From Sphingobacterium sp. ML3W (GTDB taxonomy: Bacteria; Bacteroidota; Bacteroidia; Sphingobacteriales; Sphingobacteriaceae), in contig NZ_CP107036.1 of the NCBI RefSeq assembly GCF_029542085.1, positions 868,001 through 932,000 on the forward strand: DNA of 64,000 nucleotides. Reading direction: 5' to 3'. A program made the position numbers and the translations under genes. Shown here piece after piece: positions 33,301-42,566 of the stretch. Below the pieces are notes generated by a model. The model made no database searches. It saw nothing but the letters and a program-made list of their open reading frames with translations, and was not told where the DNA came from. Numbering within the stretch: position 1 is the first letter of the stretch; each line of letters begins with the position of its first letter.

Positions 33301-33369
33301 ATGGATCCGGGCCTAAAATTAGCAGGTTCAGCGATCGGTCTATCCATCGTGAAGCAGATCGCAAAATAA
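33301..33369 (+). pseudogene. C-terminal remnant of a sensor histidine kinase
   Basis: A 22-codon frame ends GSAIGLSIVKQIAK and a stop. This matches the G2-box region of the ATPase domain of histidine kinases (GxGLGLSIVKxI), which is where those proteins finish. The rest of the kinase is absent, so this is a leftover of a deletion. It sits in the gap between the 82-residue gene and the ECF sigma factor promoter. Confidence 0.5.
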
Positions 33370-33437
33370 ATTAAATGTAACTAAAGGCAATCTGTATATG
33401 CATTATTCTACTGGTTTTAGTAGAAATCCATCATAAA

Positions 33438-33468
33438 TTGACTTTCCTAAAAATAAAGCCTAATTTTG
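33438..33468 (+). promoter_or_regulatory. promoter of the ECF sigma gene
   Basis: TTG at 33438-33440 and TAATTTTG at 33461-33468 with 20 bases between, an exact Bacteroidota promoter pattern. The implied start point is about 22 bases upstream of the ATG at 33497. Confidence 0.7.
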
Positions 33469-33496
33469 AGTGATCAACAATAACTAAACTACCAGG

Positions 33497-34024
33497 ATGA
33501 ATGTAACACATGTCAGACAACTGTTTACCCAGCTTTACGAAGAAAATTGGGTGAAGTTGTATGTACATGTTTTCCGGATGTTAAACGATCGGGACGAGGC
33601 CCGTGATATTGTACAGGAAATTTTTGCAAATCTCTGGGACCGTATGGAGCGGCTGGAAATCGAGCATTCTTATCAGGCTTATCTTTTTCGTTCGGCCCGT
33701 AATTTGGTGATCAATCGCATCGCAAGCCAGGATGTGGGACGTAAATATGAACATTACCTGGAGCATGCTGCCCCAGCATTTGAAATGATGCCCGACGAGT
33801 TGTTGCGGGAGAAAGAATTAGCCGAGCAGATTGATCAAGCGATTGAAAAGCTGCCGCGCAAAATGGCTTTGATCTTCAAAAAAAGCCGTTTCGAGCAACG
33901 GAGTTATCGGGAGATCGCCGAGGAACTCGAAATCTCTGAGCAGACTGTAAAAAAGCAGATATACAATGCGTTGACAGTCCTAAGAAAAAAAATACGAACT
34001 ATTTTCATTTTTTTCTACCACTAA
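33497..34024 (+). CDS. ECF RNA polymerase sigma-70 factor
   Basis: A 175-residue ECF sigma factor. Region 2 has DRDEARDIVQEIFANLWDRM (about 31-50), the core-binding and -10 recognition part. Region 4 has RSYREIAEELEISEQTVKKQ (about 136-155), a helix-turn-helix for the -35 element. The linker is short, as in FecI-type factors. It is followed 44 bases later by a FecR anti-sigma gene, and after that by an STN-containing SusC. This is the standard Bacteroidota cell-surface-signalling layout, in which substrate binding at SusC releases the sigma factor via FecR to switch on its own transport genes. Confidence 0.92.
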   Translation: MNVTHVRQLFTQLYEENWVKLYVHVFRMLNDRDEARDIVQEIFANLWDRMERLEIEHSYQAYLFRSARNLVINRIASQDVGRKYEHYLEHAAPAFEMMPDELLREKELAEQIDQAIEKLPRKMALIFKKSRFEQRSYREIAEELEISEQTVKKQIYNALTVLRKKIRTIFIFFYH

Positions 34025-34068
34025 GTGGGCGATATCCTGTCTTCTAAACTGTAAACAGGATAGAATCT

Positions 34069-35121
34069 ATGAAACAACGATTATCGAAACAATTACTGCA
34101 GAAGTATCAGCAGGGGATGTGCAGCGCCGAGGAAATTGCGTTTGTCGAGAGTTGGTACAACCAACTTAGTAGGACAAATAACGCAAAAGATATCCCGGAA
34201 CTTGATCTGGCTGCCGAAGATCGCTATTTCCAACAACATATTTTTGGTCCCGAATTGCGAGCCAATCGCCATAGGAGAGCCTATCTGAAGGTCGCAGCCA
34301 GTATTGTATTCTTTTTGATGGCTGGAGCAGCGATGTACTTCTTTTCTGGACGCCAGCGATCTCCACAGCCACTGCCTTTTAGTGTCGGTCAATTCCAGGC
34401 CGATCTTTTGATCGGAAACGAAGTGGTCCGCCTGGACGAAAAGAAGCAGTTCAGCCCGGCATTGATGGAGCAGCGCAAGGGGGATCAAGTGGCAATCAAG
34501 ACCAAAAAGGGGCAAGAATTCAAGATGGAACTTCCGGATGGTACCCTCGTATGGTTAAATGCAGACAGCAAGCTGGAAATCGGGCCGGGATACAACGTAC
34601 AGGAGCGCTCGGTATTATTGACGGGTGAAGCCTACTTTAAAGTTGCAAAAAATAAAGCGAAGCCCTTTATTGTTCATGTCGGCAACACAAGTATTGAAGC
34701 TCTGGGGACAGCTTTCAACGTCAAGTTGTATCCAAATGATAGTCAGCTCTTGACCACGCAGCTCGACGAAGGAAAAATAAGTGTCAGCAATGCTAGCCTG
34801 CAGGAGATTCTGCTACCTGGACAGATCATCAAGCTGAATGTGCTGAATGGGGACTTCCAGCTTCAGCAAGAAAACAAACAGCAGGATGCTGCCAACTGGA
34901 AAGACGGTTACTTTGAATTTGACCAGACACCGCTTCCTGAGATTTTGGCTGATCTTGCCCGTTGGTACAATTTCACCTATAGCCTGTCACCTGTTTATAA
35001 AAATAAAGTCCTTAGCGGAAAAATCAGCAAAAAAGAGTCCTTTGAGGAGGTGCTGAAGATATTACGGTTCGCCGGTATAAATTATAAAATAGACAAGGAT
35101 AGACTCTTACTTGTTCCCTAA
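34069..35121 (+). CDS. FecR-family anti-sigma factor
   Basis: A 350-residue inner-membrane protein. The cytosolic N-terminus (about 1-70) binds the sigma factor. One transmembrane helix follows at about 74-92 (LKVAASIVFFLMAGAAMYFF). The periplasmic part holds the FecR domain (LPDGTLVWLNADSKLEI, VLLTGEAYFKVAKN, IEALGTAFNVKLY at roughly 163-225). A C-terminal STN-like domain (about 270-350, GYFEFDQTPLPEILADLARWY) contacts the transporter's own STN domain. It sits between the ECF sigma and SusC genes and controls this locus. Confidence 0.92.
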   Translation: MKQRLSKQLLQKYQQGMCSAEEIAFVESWYNQLSRTNNAKDIPELDLAAEDRYFQQHIFGPELRANRHRRAYLKVAASIVFFLMAGAAMYFFSGRQRSPQPLPFSVGQFQADLLIGNEVVRLDEKKQFSPALMEQRKGDQVAIKTKKGQEFKMELPDGTLVWLNADSKLEIGPGYNVQERSVLLTGEAYFKVAKNKAKPFIVHVGNTSIEALGTAFNVKLYPNDSQLLTTQLDEGKISVSNASLQEILLPGQIIKLNVLNGDFQLQQENKQQDAANWKDGYFEFDQTPLPEILADLARWYNFTYSLSPVYKNKVLSGKISKKESFEEVLKILRFAGINYKIDKDRLLLVP

Positions 35122-35160
35122 CCAAAGAAGAAACAAACGAATTTTCAATCTAAATACCCT

Positions 35161-38100
35161 ATGAAACAGTCCGTAAAAACACTGCTATTTATGCTGATGC
35201 ATGTCAATGGCTATGCCTTTAGCCAGCAGGGAGACAAGCCATCCGAACATGTTCAATTTAAACAGCTCGTCAAAGCCATCGAGCAGCGTAGCGATTATCG
35301 CTTTGTGTATGATCCCAATGAAATTAGCCCCGATCTGCGTGTCGATGTCAATTTGACCAATGCCAATATCCCGGAACTACTTAAACAGGCATTCTCGGGA
35401 AAAGGCATCCGCTACCAAATTGTAAAAAACACCATCGTGCTCCAGGGGAAAGCAGCTGGCAAAGCCCAGCAGGCTACGATCAGTGGTCGGGTCAGCAATG
35501 CTGCCGGTGTAGCGCTTGAAGGGGTCAGTGTCCGTGTTAAAAATAAGGTAGTCAGTACAGTGACCGATGCCAGCGGCCGTTTTAGTTTAAATGGGCTGCT
35601 GCAGGATGATATACTGCTCCTGAGTTATGTTGGCTATCGCAGCAAGGAAGTGAAGCTTGCGGGCAACGGCAGCATTGAAATAAGTCTTGATATAGACCCG
35701 GGTAATCTGGATGAAGTGGTCGTTATCGGTTATGGTACATCATCGATACGCAAAAATACGGGATCCGTATCCAGCGTGACCAGCAAGGAAATAGAGACAC
35801 AGCCGGTATTAGACCCCTTAGCGGCATTGCAGGGCCGCGTGGCCGGGCTCAATATCGCATCCAATTCGGGGCTGCCGGGTAGCTCTTTTCAGGTGCAACT
35901 GCGTGGTGTTAATTCACTGAGCAATGGCAGCAGTCCCCTTTATATTATCGATGGTATTCCATTTTCGGACGAAAACATGAATCAGTTTGCCTCGGCCAAT
36001 GGGAATCAAAGCCCACTAAGCCTGATCAATCCAAAGGATATTGAACGGATTGATGTGCTTAAGGATGCCGATGCAACAGCCATTTATGGCTCCCGAGGAG
36101 GGAATGGAGTGATCCTGATAACCACGAAAAAAGGAAATAAAAGCGGGCTTAAAATAGATTTTAATGCCAATATTGGCTCTGGTAAAGCCATTCGGAATCT
36201 GAAGATGCTCAATACCGAGCAATATCTGGAAATCCGTAAGGAAGGATTTAAAAACGATAATTGGACCGCGACGGCAGATAATGCGCCGGATCTACTGACC
36301 TGGGATCAGTCTGCTTACAGCGACTGGCAAAAAGAGTTTTATGGTGCAAGTGCTCCTTTCTCAACGTATCAGCTGTCGTTTTCGGGTGGAAACGAATATA
36401 CCCAATACCTGGCCAGTGCCAATTTCAATCGCCAGGGTGATCCATTGCCCGGTAATCAAAATTATCAGCGTGGAGGTGCGCTGTTGAATCTGTCTACGCA
36501 GTCCAAAGATCAGCGATTTAAACTCAACAGCAGTTTCAACCTCAATCTGGACCGTAACAATACAGTGTCGACGGATATTGCGCAGTTTTATAACCTGGCG
36601 CCCAATTATCCCATATACGACGAAAAGGGCGACTATTATTGGTTTCAGCAGACCTTGCAGAATCCCGCCGCCTACATGGAGCGGTCGAGTGTTTCTAAAT
36701 CAAAATCCCTGCTGGCCAACTTTTCAGCTGAATACGCGATCTTGCCCGAATTGGTTGCTAAAATCAATGTAGGGTATAATCTCAAAAGCATGGACCAGAC
36801 ACGCCTGCTGCCCAATGCCGGATTTAATCCATTGACCAGTACAGGGTCAACGGCCTCTTACGGGAACTCGGATTATCAGTCCTACATCGTTGAGCCACAA
36901 TTGAATTACAGCAAAACGTTTGGTAAACATGAATTTAAGTTCCTTTTGGGCGGTACCTGGCAGCAGCGGATCAGCGAAGGTAAATACTTGGATGGCAGCA
37001 GCTACCCAAGTGATTCCCAGCTAGGCAACATGGCTGCCGCAGGTGTCATTACGATCCGCAACAATCAGTATGCAGATTACCGCTACCAGTCTGCATTTGG
37101 CCGTATCAATTATGCGTATGCCGACAGGTACCTTGTGAATGTTAGCTACCGAAGGGATGGCTCGTCCCGCTTTGGCCCCAACAATAAGTACGGTAATTTT
37201 GGGTCGATAGGTGCCGCCTGGGTATTCAGCAGCGAAGAATTTTTAAAGGATCAGTCTATCCTTAGCTTCGGAAAGCTGCGTGCCAGCTGGGGGGTGACGG
37301 GCAATGACCAGATCGGAGATTACCAGTACCTAGATACCTGGGGAACGGGCTTTGCCTACCAGGGCATCACCGGGCTTTATCCGGCACGGGTATTTAATCC
37401 CAATTTTGGATGGGAAGAAATTAAAAAGAAAGAACTGGGCCTCGACCTTGGTTTTCTCAGGGACCGTATTTTCCTCACAGCCAATTATTACAACAATAGA
37501 TCGGATAATCAGTTGATCAATATCGTGCTCGCGCCGCAGACGGGCTATAATTCCTATTTTGGTAATACCCCGGCACTGATCGAAAATAAGGGCTTGGAGT
37601 TTGAGCTGAGCAGTGTTAATATCCAAAAGGAAAAGTTCAGCTGGAAAACCAATTTCAATATTACTTTTCCATCCAATACCCTGCTCGAATATCCTGGACT
37701 TGCAAATAGCAGTGATGCGAGGCGATACGTCATTGGCGAGTCCACACGTATCGTCCGTGGATTTCAGTTTACCGGAGTGGATCCGCAAACTGGGGTCGCT
37801 CAATTCCGGGATGTGGATGGCGATGGGAAGATCAGTGATTTCAATGACTATGTGACTTTGGGATCACTGCTGCCCAAGTATTATGGTGGTATCGGCAATA
37901 ATCTAAGTTATGGCAATGTGAGCCTTGGATTCCTCTTTCAGTTTGTCAAACAGGAGGGACCATCCATTGGGTATGGCCCACTGGCGACGACCATTGGCGC
38001 TTTGGCCAATCTGGATGAATATGTATTAGACCGTTGGCAGCAGCCTGGAGATGTGACGGATGTGCCACGCGCTACCGCCAATAGCGCCAACGAAGCCAAC

Positions 38101-38406
38101 ATAGCTTATCGTAATTACTACCGCTATTCATCAGCTGTATGGGACGACGCTTCATTCATCCGCTTGAAAAATGTATCGCTCAGTTACGATATTTCCAAAT
38201 GGACCCAGAAGATCAATATCAGCCGGGCGCTGGTACAATTCAATGCGCAGAATCTCTTTACCTGGACAAGCTTTAGGGGGATGGATCCGGAGATGCCGGG
38301 TTTTGACCGCACGTATCTCTCGGATGTCAATCCTTTTGGTTCGGTACGGAGCAGCGCCACGCCATCGATGCGTACCTATACTTTTGCGGTTCAGCTCACT
38401 TTTTAA
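35161..38406 (+). CDS. SusC-like TonB-dependent transporter with STN domain
   Basis: A 1081-residue transporter with a signal peptide (about 1-20). An STN signalling domain spans about residues 30-100, from VQFKQLVKAIEQRSDYRF to YQIVKNTIVLQ. A carboxypeptidase-like regulatory domain follows (about 103-190), then the plug (AALQGRVAGLNI, SPLYIIDGIPFSD, ERIDVLKDADATAIYGSRG) and the barrel, ending in QLTF. The STN domain links it to the FecR/ECF pair directly upstream, so uptake and regulation are coupled. The SusD partner follows. No degradative enzyme is in this operon, but a TlpA-type protein closes it. The substrate is therefore unknown, possibly a peptide or other small ligand rather than a polysaccharide. 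Confidence 0.92.
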   Translation: MKQSVKTLLFMLMHVNGYAFSQQGDKPSEHVQFKQLVKAIEQRSDYRFVYDPNEISPDLRVDVNLTNANIPELLKQAFSGKGIRYQIVKNTIVLQGKAAGKAQQATISGRVSNAAGVALEGVSVRVKNKVVSTVTDASGRFSLNGLLQDDILLLSYVGYRSKEVKLAGNGSIEISLDIDPGNLDEVVVIGYGTSSIRKNTGSVSSVTSKEIETQPVLDPLAALQGRVAGLNIASNSGLPGSSFQVQLRGVNSLSNGSSPLYIIDGIPFSDENMNQFASANGNQSPLSLINPKDIERIDVLKDADATAIYGSRGGNGVILITTKKGNKSGLKIDFNANIGSGKAIRNLKMLNTEQYLEIRKEGFKNDNWTATADNAPDLLTWDQSAYSDWQKEFYGASAPFSTYQLSFSGGNEYTQYLASANFNRQGDPLPGNQNYQRGGALLNLSTQSKDQRFKLNSSFNLNLDRNNTVSTDIAQFYNLAPNYPIYDEKGDYYWFQQTLQNPAAYMERSSVSKSKSLLANFSAEYAILPELVAKINVGYNLKSMDQTRLLPNAGFNPLTSTGSTASYGNSDYQSYIVEPQLNYSKTFGKHEFKFLLGGTWQQRISEGKYLDGSSYPSDSQLGNMAAAGVITIRNNQYADYRYQSAFGRINYAYADRYLVNVSYRRDGSSRFGPNNKYGNFGSIGAAWVFSSEEFLKDQSILSFGKLRASWGVTGNDQIGDYQYLDTWGTGFAYQGITGLYPARVFNPNFGWEEIKKKELGLDLGFLRDRIFLTANYYNNRSDNQLINIVLAPQTGYNSYFGNTPALIENKGLEFELSSVNIQKEKFSWKTNFNITFPSNTLLEYPGLANSSDARRYVIGESTRIVRGFQFTGVDPQTGVAQFRDVDGDGKISDFNDYVTLGSLLPKYYGGIGNNLSYGNVSLGFLFQFVKQEGPSIGYGPLATTIGALANLDEYVLDRWQQPGDVTDVPRATANSANEANIAYRNYYRYSSAVWDDASFIRLKNVSLSYDISKWTQKINISRALVQFNAQNLFTWTSFRGMDPEMPGFDRTYLSDVNPFGSVRSSATPSMRTYTFAVQLTF

Positions 38407-38435
38407 TGATCATAAAACGACTAAAGACTTATCCC

Positions 38436-39800
38436 ATGAACAAATATATCATCTACAGCCTTTTTGCAGCACCACTGATGAACATATCCTGCAATAAATT
38501 TCTGGCAGTGGACCCACCCAAGACAGAAGTGGCGGCAGAGTCGGCCTTCAGTGACGAAAAGACGGCCACAGCAACCCTGGGCGGACTCTATACCAGTATG
38601 AACAACTACAACAACCAGTTTGCCAGTGGACTGATGACCATTGTGCTGTCCAGTCTGGCCGACGATTACAACTCAGCCTTTACAACCTACGATGAGTACA
38701 AATACAATAAACTAAGTCCGGCGACCTCGTATCTCGATCGGCTCTGGTCGCAACCTTATAGCTATATCAATCACAGCAATAAGATTATCGAGGGCGTGGA
38801 AGCTTCGGCACTCAGCAGCACGGTAAAGGCACAGCTATCGGCTGAAGCCCGTTTTACGCGGGTGTTCAATTACTTTTACCTGAGCAACCTCTTCAATAAA
38901 GTACCCCTGATCACGGATACCAAAGATCTGGAGGCCAACAACCGAAAAGGTCCGGCCTCCCGGGAGGAGCTCTATGCGTTCATGGTGGATGATCTGAAGA
39001 AAGCTGCTGCCGATATTGCTGATGCCTATCAGGGCAATGAGCGTACCCGCCCAAATAGAAAAGCGGTTGACGCGCTATTGGCCCGGGTATATCTGTATCA
39101 CGCAGACTGGGCTAATGCCGAAGAGATGGCCGACAAAGTCATCGCTGATAATCGGTATGAACTGTCGCGTGATCTAAATACCGTTTTTTTGAAAACGAGC
39201 AAAGAGGCGATCTGGCAGCTGCAGACAGTTAATCTTTCTACTGCCGGGGTCAACACCTGGGAAGGTTTCAGTATCGTTCCGGCAGTAGCTACGGCACGGA
39301 GTTACTATCAGGTGTATGATACCACGGTAGCGGCCTATGAAGATAATGACTTACGTAAAACAATGTGGTTAAAGCCTTATGTTGTAAGTAATAAGACGCT
39401 TTATATGCCCTATAAGTACAAGCTGCGTACGGGCACACCTGTTACCGAATACAATACCGTGCTGCGTCTTGCCGAGCAGTATCTGATCCGTGCCGAAGCG
39501 CGGCTGAACCAAAATAAGTTGCAGGCGGCACTACAGGATATCAATCTGATCCGTGAGCGTGCAGGCCTTGCCGCGCTGCCACAAACGATGGACAAGGCGG
39601 GCATCGCCCTGGCGCTTGAAAAAGAACGCCAGCTGGAACTGCTCGGTGAATGGGGCCACCGCTGGTTTGACCTGGTCCGCACGAACAGGGCCCTGCCTGT
39701 ACTTTCAAAGGTCAAAACAGACTTTAGTGAAAGCGATACCAAAATACCGATCGCCAGTGCTATTTTAATCACAAATGCTAACCTCCAACAGAATGATTAA
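38436..39800 (+). CDS. SusD/RagB-like lipoprotein
   Basis: A 454-residue lipoprotein counted from the ATG at 38436. Its signal peptide ends in NISC (Cys19) followed by NKFLAVDPPKTEV, the normal SusD beginning. A longer frame starting on the SusC stop lacks a signal sequence. SusD features include SYLDRLWSQPYSYINHSNKIIEGV, the KGPASREELYAFMVDDL helix and the C-terminal AEQYLIRAEARLNQNKLQAAL...LINLIRERAGL region. It partners the STN-type SusC. Its 3' end overlaps the TlpA gene by eight bases. Confidence 0.9.
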   Translation: MNKYIIYSLFAAPLMNISCNKFLAVDPPKTEVAAESAFSDEKTATATLGGLYTSMNNYNNQFASGLMTIVLSSLADDYNSAFTTYDEYKYNKLSPATSYLDRLWSQPYSYINHSNKIIEGVEASALSSTVKAQLSAEARFTRVFNYFYLSNLFNKVPLITDTKDLEANNRKGPASREELYAFMVDDLKKAAADIADAYQGNERTRPNRKAVDALLARVYLYHADWANAEEMADKVIADNRYELSRDLNTVFLKTSKEAIWQLQTVNLSTAGVNTWEGFSIVPAVATARSYYQVYDTTVAAYEDNDLRKTMWLKPYVVSNKTLYMPYKYKLRTGTPVTEYNTVLRLAEQYLIRAEARLNQNKLQAALQDINLIRERAGLAALPQTMDKAGIALALEKERQLELLGEWGHRWFDLVRTNRALPVLSKVKTDFSESDTKIPIASAILITNANLQQND

Positions 39801-41709
39801 GCTATTCAAATACGCGTTGCTGCTTTGCCTGCTCCAGGCAAGCCTGCTGTTGCAGGCACAAGTCAGCATTTTGCCAGAAAAAGCAGCGGCCGGTGATACC
39901 GTGACCATCAGCTTTGATCCGGGTAAATCTGCTGCTGCTCATCGTGCAGGGCCATTTTTCGTGGATTTCAACTATTCGAATTTTTATGAATTCCCGAGCC
40001 GGATGCCCATGCAGCGAGAAGGCGGACTGTGGCGTGTACGGTTTAAATTGCCTGCCTATGCCAACTTTTCCTGCTTTACGATCGCCGACAAAGACAAAAA
40101 ATTTGTACAGCAGGCAAGCGATAGCAGTCAATATGAGATCTACGTCTATAAGCAGGGGAAACTGATTGCTGGTAATTACCTGGGAAAATCCTACAGCGTA
40201 CCGGTTCAGGATAAAACCTCGGATCATATCGTTGCGACACAGGAATATTACCTCAAAAAAGAGTTGAGCTTATATCCCGACAACTATGAGGCGCAGCTCC
40301 GTCTGATTGTGCTACAGATGAAAACCAGTAGTCCGGCCCAGCAGGCGCGGCTGTTGAAAAAGGGTTTGGCCGTGGTGGAACAGAAATTCCGAAGCAATCC
40401 ACTCTTTGAAGGTAACCTCAACAAGGTGACCATGGGCTATCTGATACTCGGTCAGAACCAAAAAGTGGATTCGATCCGTCAGGTCGTGATCAACGAGTTT
40501 CCCAACAAGAAGATCGGGATATCTTATCGGCTCAATAAATTGTTCCGCGAGCAGGATTCCGCCACCGTGGTCGCGAAGATAGGGGAGCTTCTTTCGCTCA
40601 AAACGGCCGATAATGAGACGGCCTATGGCAGCGCTTACGAATATCTTTTTAACTACTATGTGCGGCACGGCGACAGCGTACAGGCCCGGAAATATCTGCC
40701 CCTGATTACCAGTTGGGAACAAGATCCCTATAAATGGCGCACCTACAATGAGTATGTGCAGCTGCTATTGGATCATAAGCTAATGCTGCAAGATGCATCC
40801 AAACTCAATTTATATCTACTTGATAGTGTTGCGGCCTATCCCGTGAGTCTAATACGCTATTTCCCGGAAACGGGTTATCTCGTTGCCCATGATCCGGCCA
40901 AGGCCGATAAGCTCAGGGCGATAAAAGCTGAAATTATGGCCAATCAGGGACTGATAACCGCTCAGCTAAATCAGCCCGAAGCTGCCCGAGAATGGTTTGC
41001 CAAAAGCATCCCTACACTTCAATCGGCGGCATTGCTCCGCGCAGTGGCCGTGCAGTATCAACAGTGGAATGATCCGACCAGTGCTATACCCGTATTGGAG
41101 GCAGCCTATCGGCATGCTCCTTTTGACCCAGCGATCCGGCAGCTTCTCGACAGCGCGCTCGTTAAAACAGGGATGAGCAATGCTGCTGAACGGCAAGCTT
41201 ATTTTAGCAAGCTTGACAAGCAATGGAAACAGGGGTATTACCAGGAGTTTCAGAAAATCATCGGCAATACACCATTTCCAGAAGACATCAGCCTAGTTGA
41301 TATGGACAAGAAACCTTTGCTGAAAGCGGAACTCATGGACAAGATTGTCATCATTGATTTCTGGGCTACCTGGTGTAAGCCCTGCATTGCCTCTTTTCCC
41401 TATTTGCATCAGGTGTACAAAAAATATGCGGACGACCCGCAAGTGAAATTCGTTGTACTCAATTCGGGCAGTGGAAATAGCTGGGACGACGCCTACAAAT
41501 GGGCACAGGCCAATCCCCAATTTGACTTTCCATTTTATTACAACCAAGATAAAAAGCTCAGTAGCAGGCTGGAAATAACGTCAATTCCGACAACGTTAAT
41601 CCTGGACAAAAAAGGAAACATTCGTTTTCGAAAGGTGGGGTTTGAAGGTGAAAAGCTATTGCAAAGCCTCGATGCCATGATCGAATACTTAAAAGAATTG
41701 GAACAATAA
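39793..41709 (+). CDS. large TlpA-like thioredoxin protein
   Basis: A 638-residue exported protein from the ATG at 39793, overlapping the SusD stop by eight bases. The signal peptide ends near LQAQ (about residue 23). A beta-rich N-terminal region and a long helical middle with TPR-like character (about 150-480) precede the C-terminal thioredoxin domain. The active site is CKPC at 528-531 in FWATWCKPCIASFPYL, and the cis-Pro is in SIPTTLIL. The domain is like TlpA/ResA periplasmic oxidoreductases, while the TPR region may bind a partner or ligand. It is the terminal gene of the ECF-FecR-SusC-SusD operon, matching the position of the TlpA at 20484. Confidence 0.85.
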   Translation: MIKLFKYALLLCLLQASLLLQAQVSILPEKAAAGDTVTISFDPGKSAAAHRAGPFFVDFNYSNFYEFPSRMPMQREGGLWRVRFKLPAYANFSCFTIADKDKKFVQQASDSSQYEIYVYKQGKLIAGNYLGKSYSVPVQDKTSDHIVATQEYYLKKELSLYPDNYEAQLRLIVLQMKTSSPAQQARLLKKGLAVVEQKFRSNPLFEGNLNKVTMGYLILGQNQKVDSIRQVVINEFPNKKIGISYRLNKLFREQDSATVVAKIGELLSLKTADNETAYGSAYEYLFNYYVRHGDSVQARKYLPLITSWEQDPYKWRTYNEYVQLLLDHKLMLQDASKLNLYLLDSVAAYPVSLIRYFPETGYLVAHDPAKADKLRAIKAEIMANQGLITAQLNQPEAAREWFAKSIPTLQSAALLRAVAVQYQQWNDPTSAIPVLEAAYRHAPFDPAIRQLLDSALVKTGMSNAAERQAYFSKLDKQWKQGYYQEFQKIIGNTPFPEDISLVDMDKKPLLKAELMDKIVIIDFWATWCKPCIASFPYLHQVYKKYADDPQVKFVVLNSGSGNSWDDAYKWAQANPQFDFPFYYNQDKKLSSRLEITSIPTTLILDKKGNIRFRKVGFEGEKLLQSLDAMIEYLKELEQ

Positions 41710-41720
41710 TGCGTTGTTTT

Positions 41721-41765
41721 TTCATTCCTTTGTTTGACCTGGCTGCGGGCAAGCAAAGGAATGAA
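41721..41765. terminator. bidirectional hairpin terminator
   Basis: TTCATTCCTTTGTTTG (41721-41736) pairs with CAAGCAAAGGAATGAA (41750-41765) with one wobble. It follows the TlpA stop by 12 bases and faces the leftward small gene beyond. Confidence 0.75.
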
Positions 41766-41840
41766 AAATTAGCGCAATGAGCTATTGTCGTGGTAGCTAT
41801 TCATGATCCTGAGGTTTCAATAAGGTTTTTTGTTACTACC

Positions 41841-42137
41841 TTATTGATGCCTATTGCCTTTATGGTAATACGAAATATTTTTGTTGATCCCTTGCGCCGC
41901 ATCATTTCTGTTAGGCGATACCAATACGGGCACATATTGCAATGACACAATATCAATCGTGTCGATTTCAGGCATTTTAAGCGGGCGGTACCAAGAAGGT
42001 GGGTTCGTTAGATTGCCCGTCTGTTTGCCATCTGTTTTTTCTGTTGATTCTTGTACAGTTCCTTGTTTCCAGCGTCTGTATACAAGCAATGCTGCTCCAG
42101 CAACTGCCGTGATAATCAGTCCGATTTGTGCTTTCAT
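41841..42137 (-). CDS. hypothetical small membrane-anchored protein
   Basis: A 98-residue protein with an N-terminal hydrophobic anchor (IGLIITAVAGAALLVYRRW, residues 5-23) followed by a polar tail rich in Thr, Asn and Pro. No lipobox is present. The uncleaved anchor followed by RRWK places the tail outside or the Arg side inside by the positive-inside rule. It sits alone between two rightward transport operons and shares the hairpin at 41721. It has no recognised family. It is credible as a gene because of its clean start and hydrophobic profile. Confidence 0.45.
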   Translation of the reverse strand: MKAQIGLIITAVAGAALLVYRRWKQGTVQESTEKTDGKQTGNLTNPPSWYRPLKMPEIDTIDIVSLQYVPVLVSPNRNDAAQGINKNISYYHKGNRHQ

Positions 42138-42284
42138 GCTTTCTTTTTAAGAATTGAACAAAATTCCTTACAAAAAGTTCAACAAAAAACAAATCGACGG
42201 CTTTTGGTCCCCTTTGTAAGAACGATCACAACGATCAATAAAAAAAATCTACTATTTTAGTATACATTATTTTATTTTAATGCT

Positions 42285-42292
42285 TACATTTG
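42285..42292 (+). promoter_or_regulatory. -7 element for the SusC-SusD-peptidase operon
   Basis: TACATTTG at 42285-42292 matches TAnnTTTG. The -33 region is weak. A start point here would give a leader of about 270 bases before the SusC gene at 42567, long enough for the 31-codon frame at 42353. Confidence 0.4.
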
Positions 42293-42352
42293 TTTAATCG
42301 TAGTTTCAATTGGCGTTGGCGACGATTTAATCACTATCTAAACAAAGTAAAA

Positions 42353-42448
42353 ATGAAACAGCATTATCTAAACCATCTTTTCACAGTAAGTACACCATCT
42401 TTTCCAAAAGCTTATAGGGCGTTCTCTGCGCCTCGAATGTGTAGCTAG
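42353..42448 (+). CDS. possible 31-residue upstream reading frame
   Basis: A short frame starts with a Bacteroidota-style AAAATG context, MKQHYLNHLFTVS, and ends at 42448, 118 bases before the SusC start. It lies in the predicted leader of the transport operon. It could be a translated leader that influences downstream expression, or the beginning of a deleted gene. It has no recognised motif, and chance cannot be ruled out. Confidence 0.25.
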   Translation: MKQHYLNHLFTVSTPSFPKAYRAFSAPRMCS

Positions 42449-42566
42449 TAAAATTCTCCAATTCTTGTGATAAATAGGGCAATAATTCGGGTATTGCTCA
42501 CTATCCTTTTGCTATAAACATGTTTATGGCCAGTACATCTATTTTTTAAACTAAACGATTCTACCT

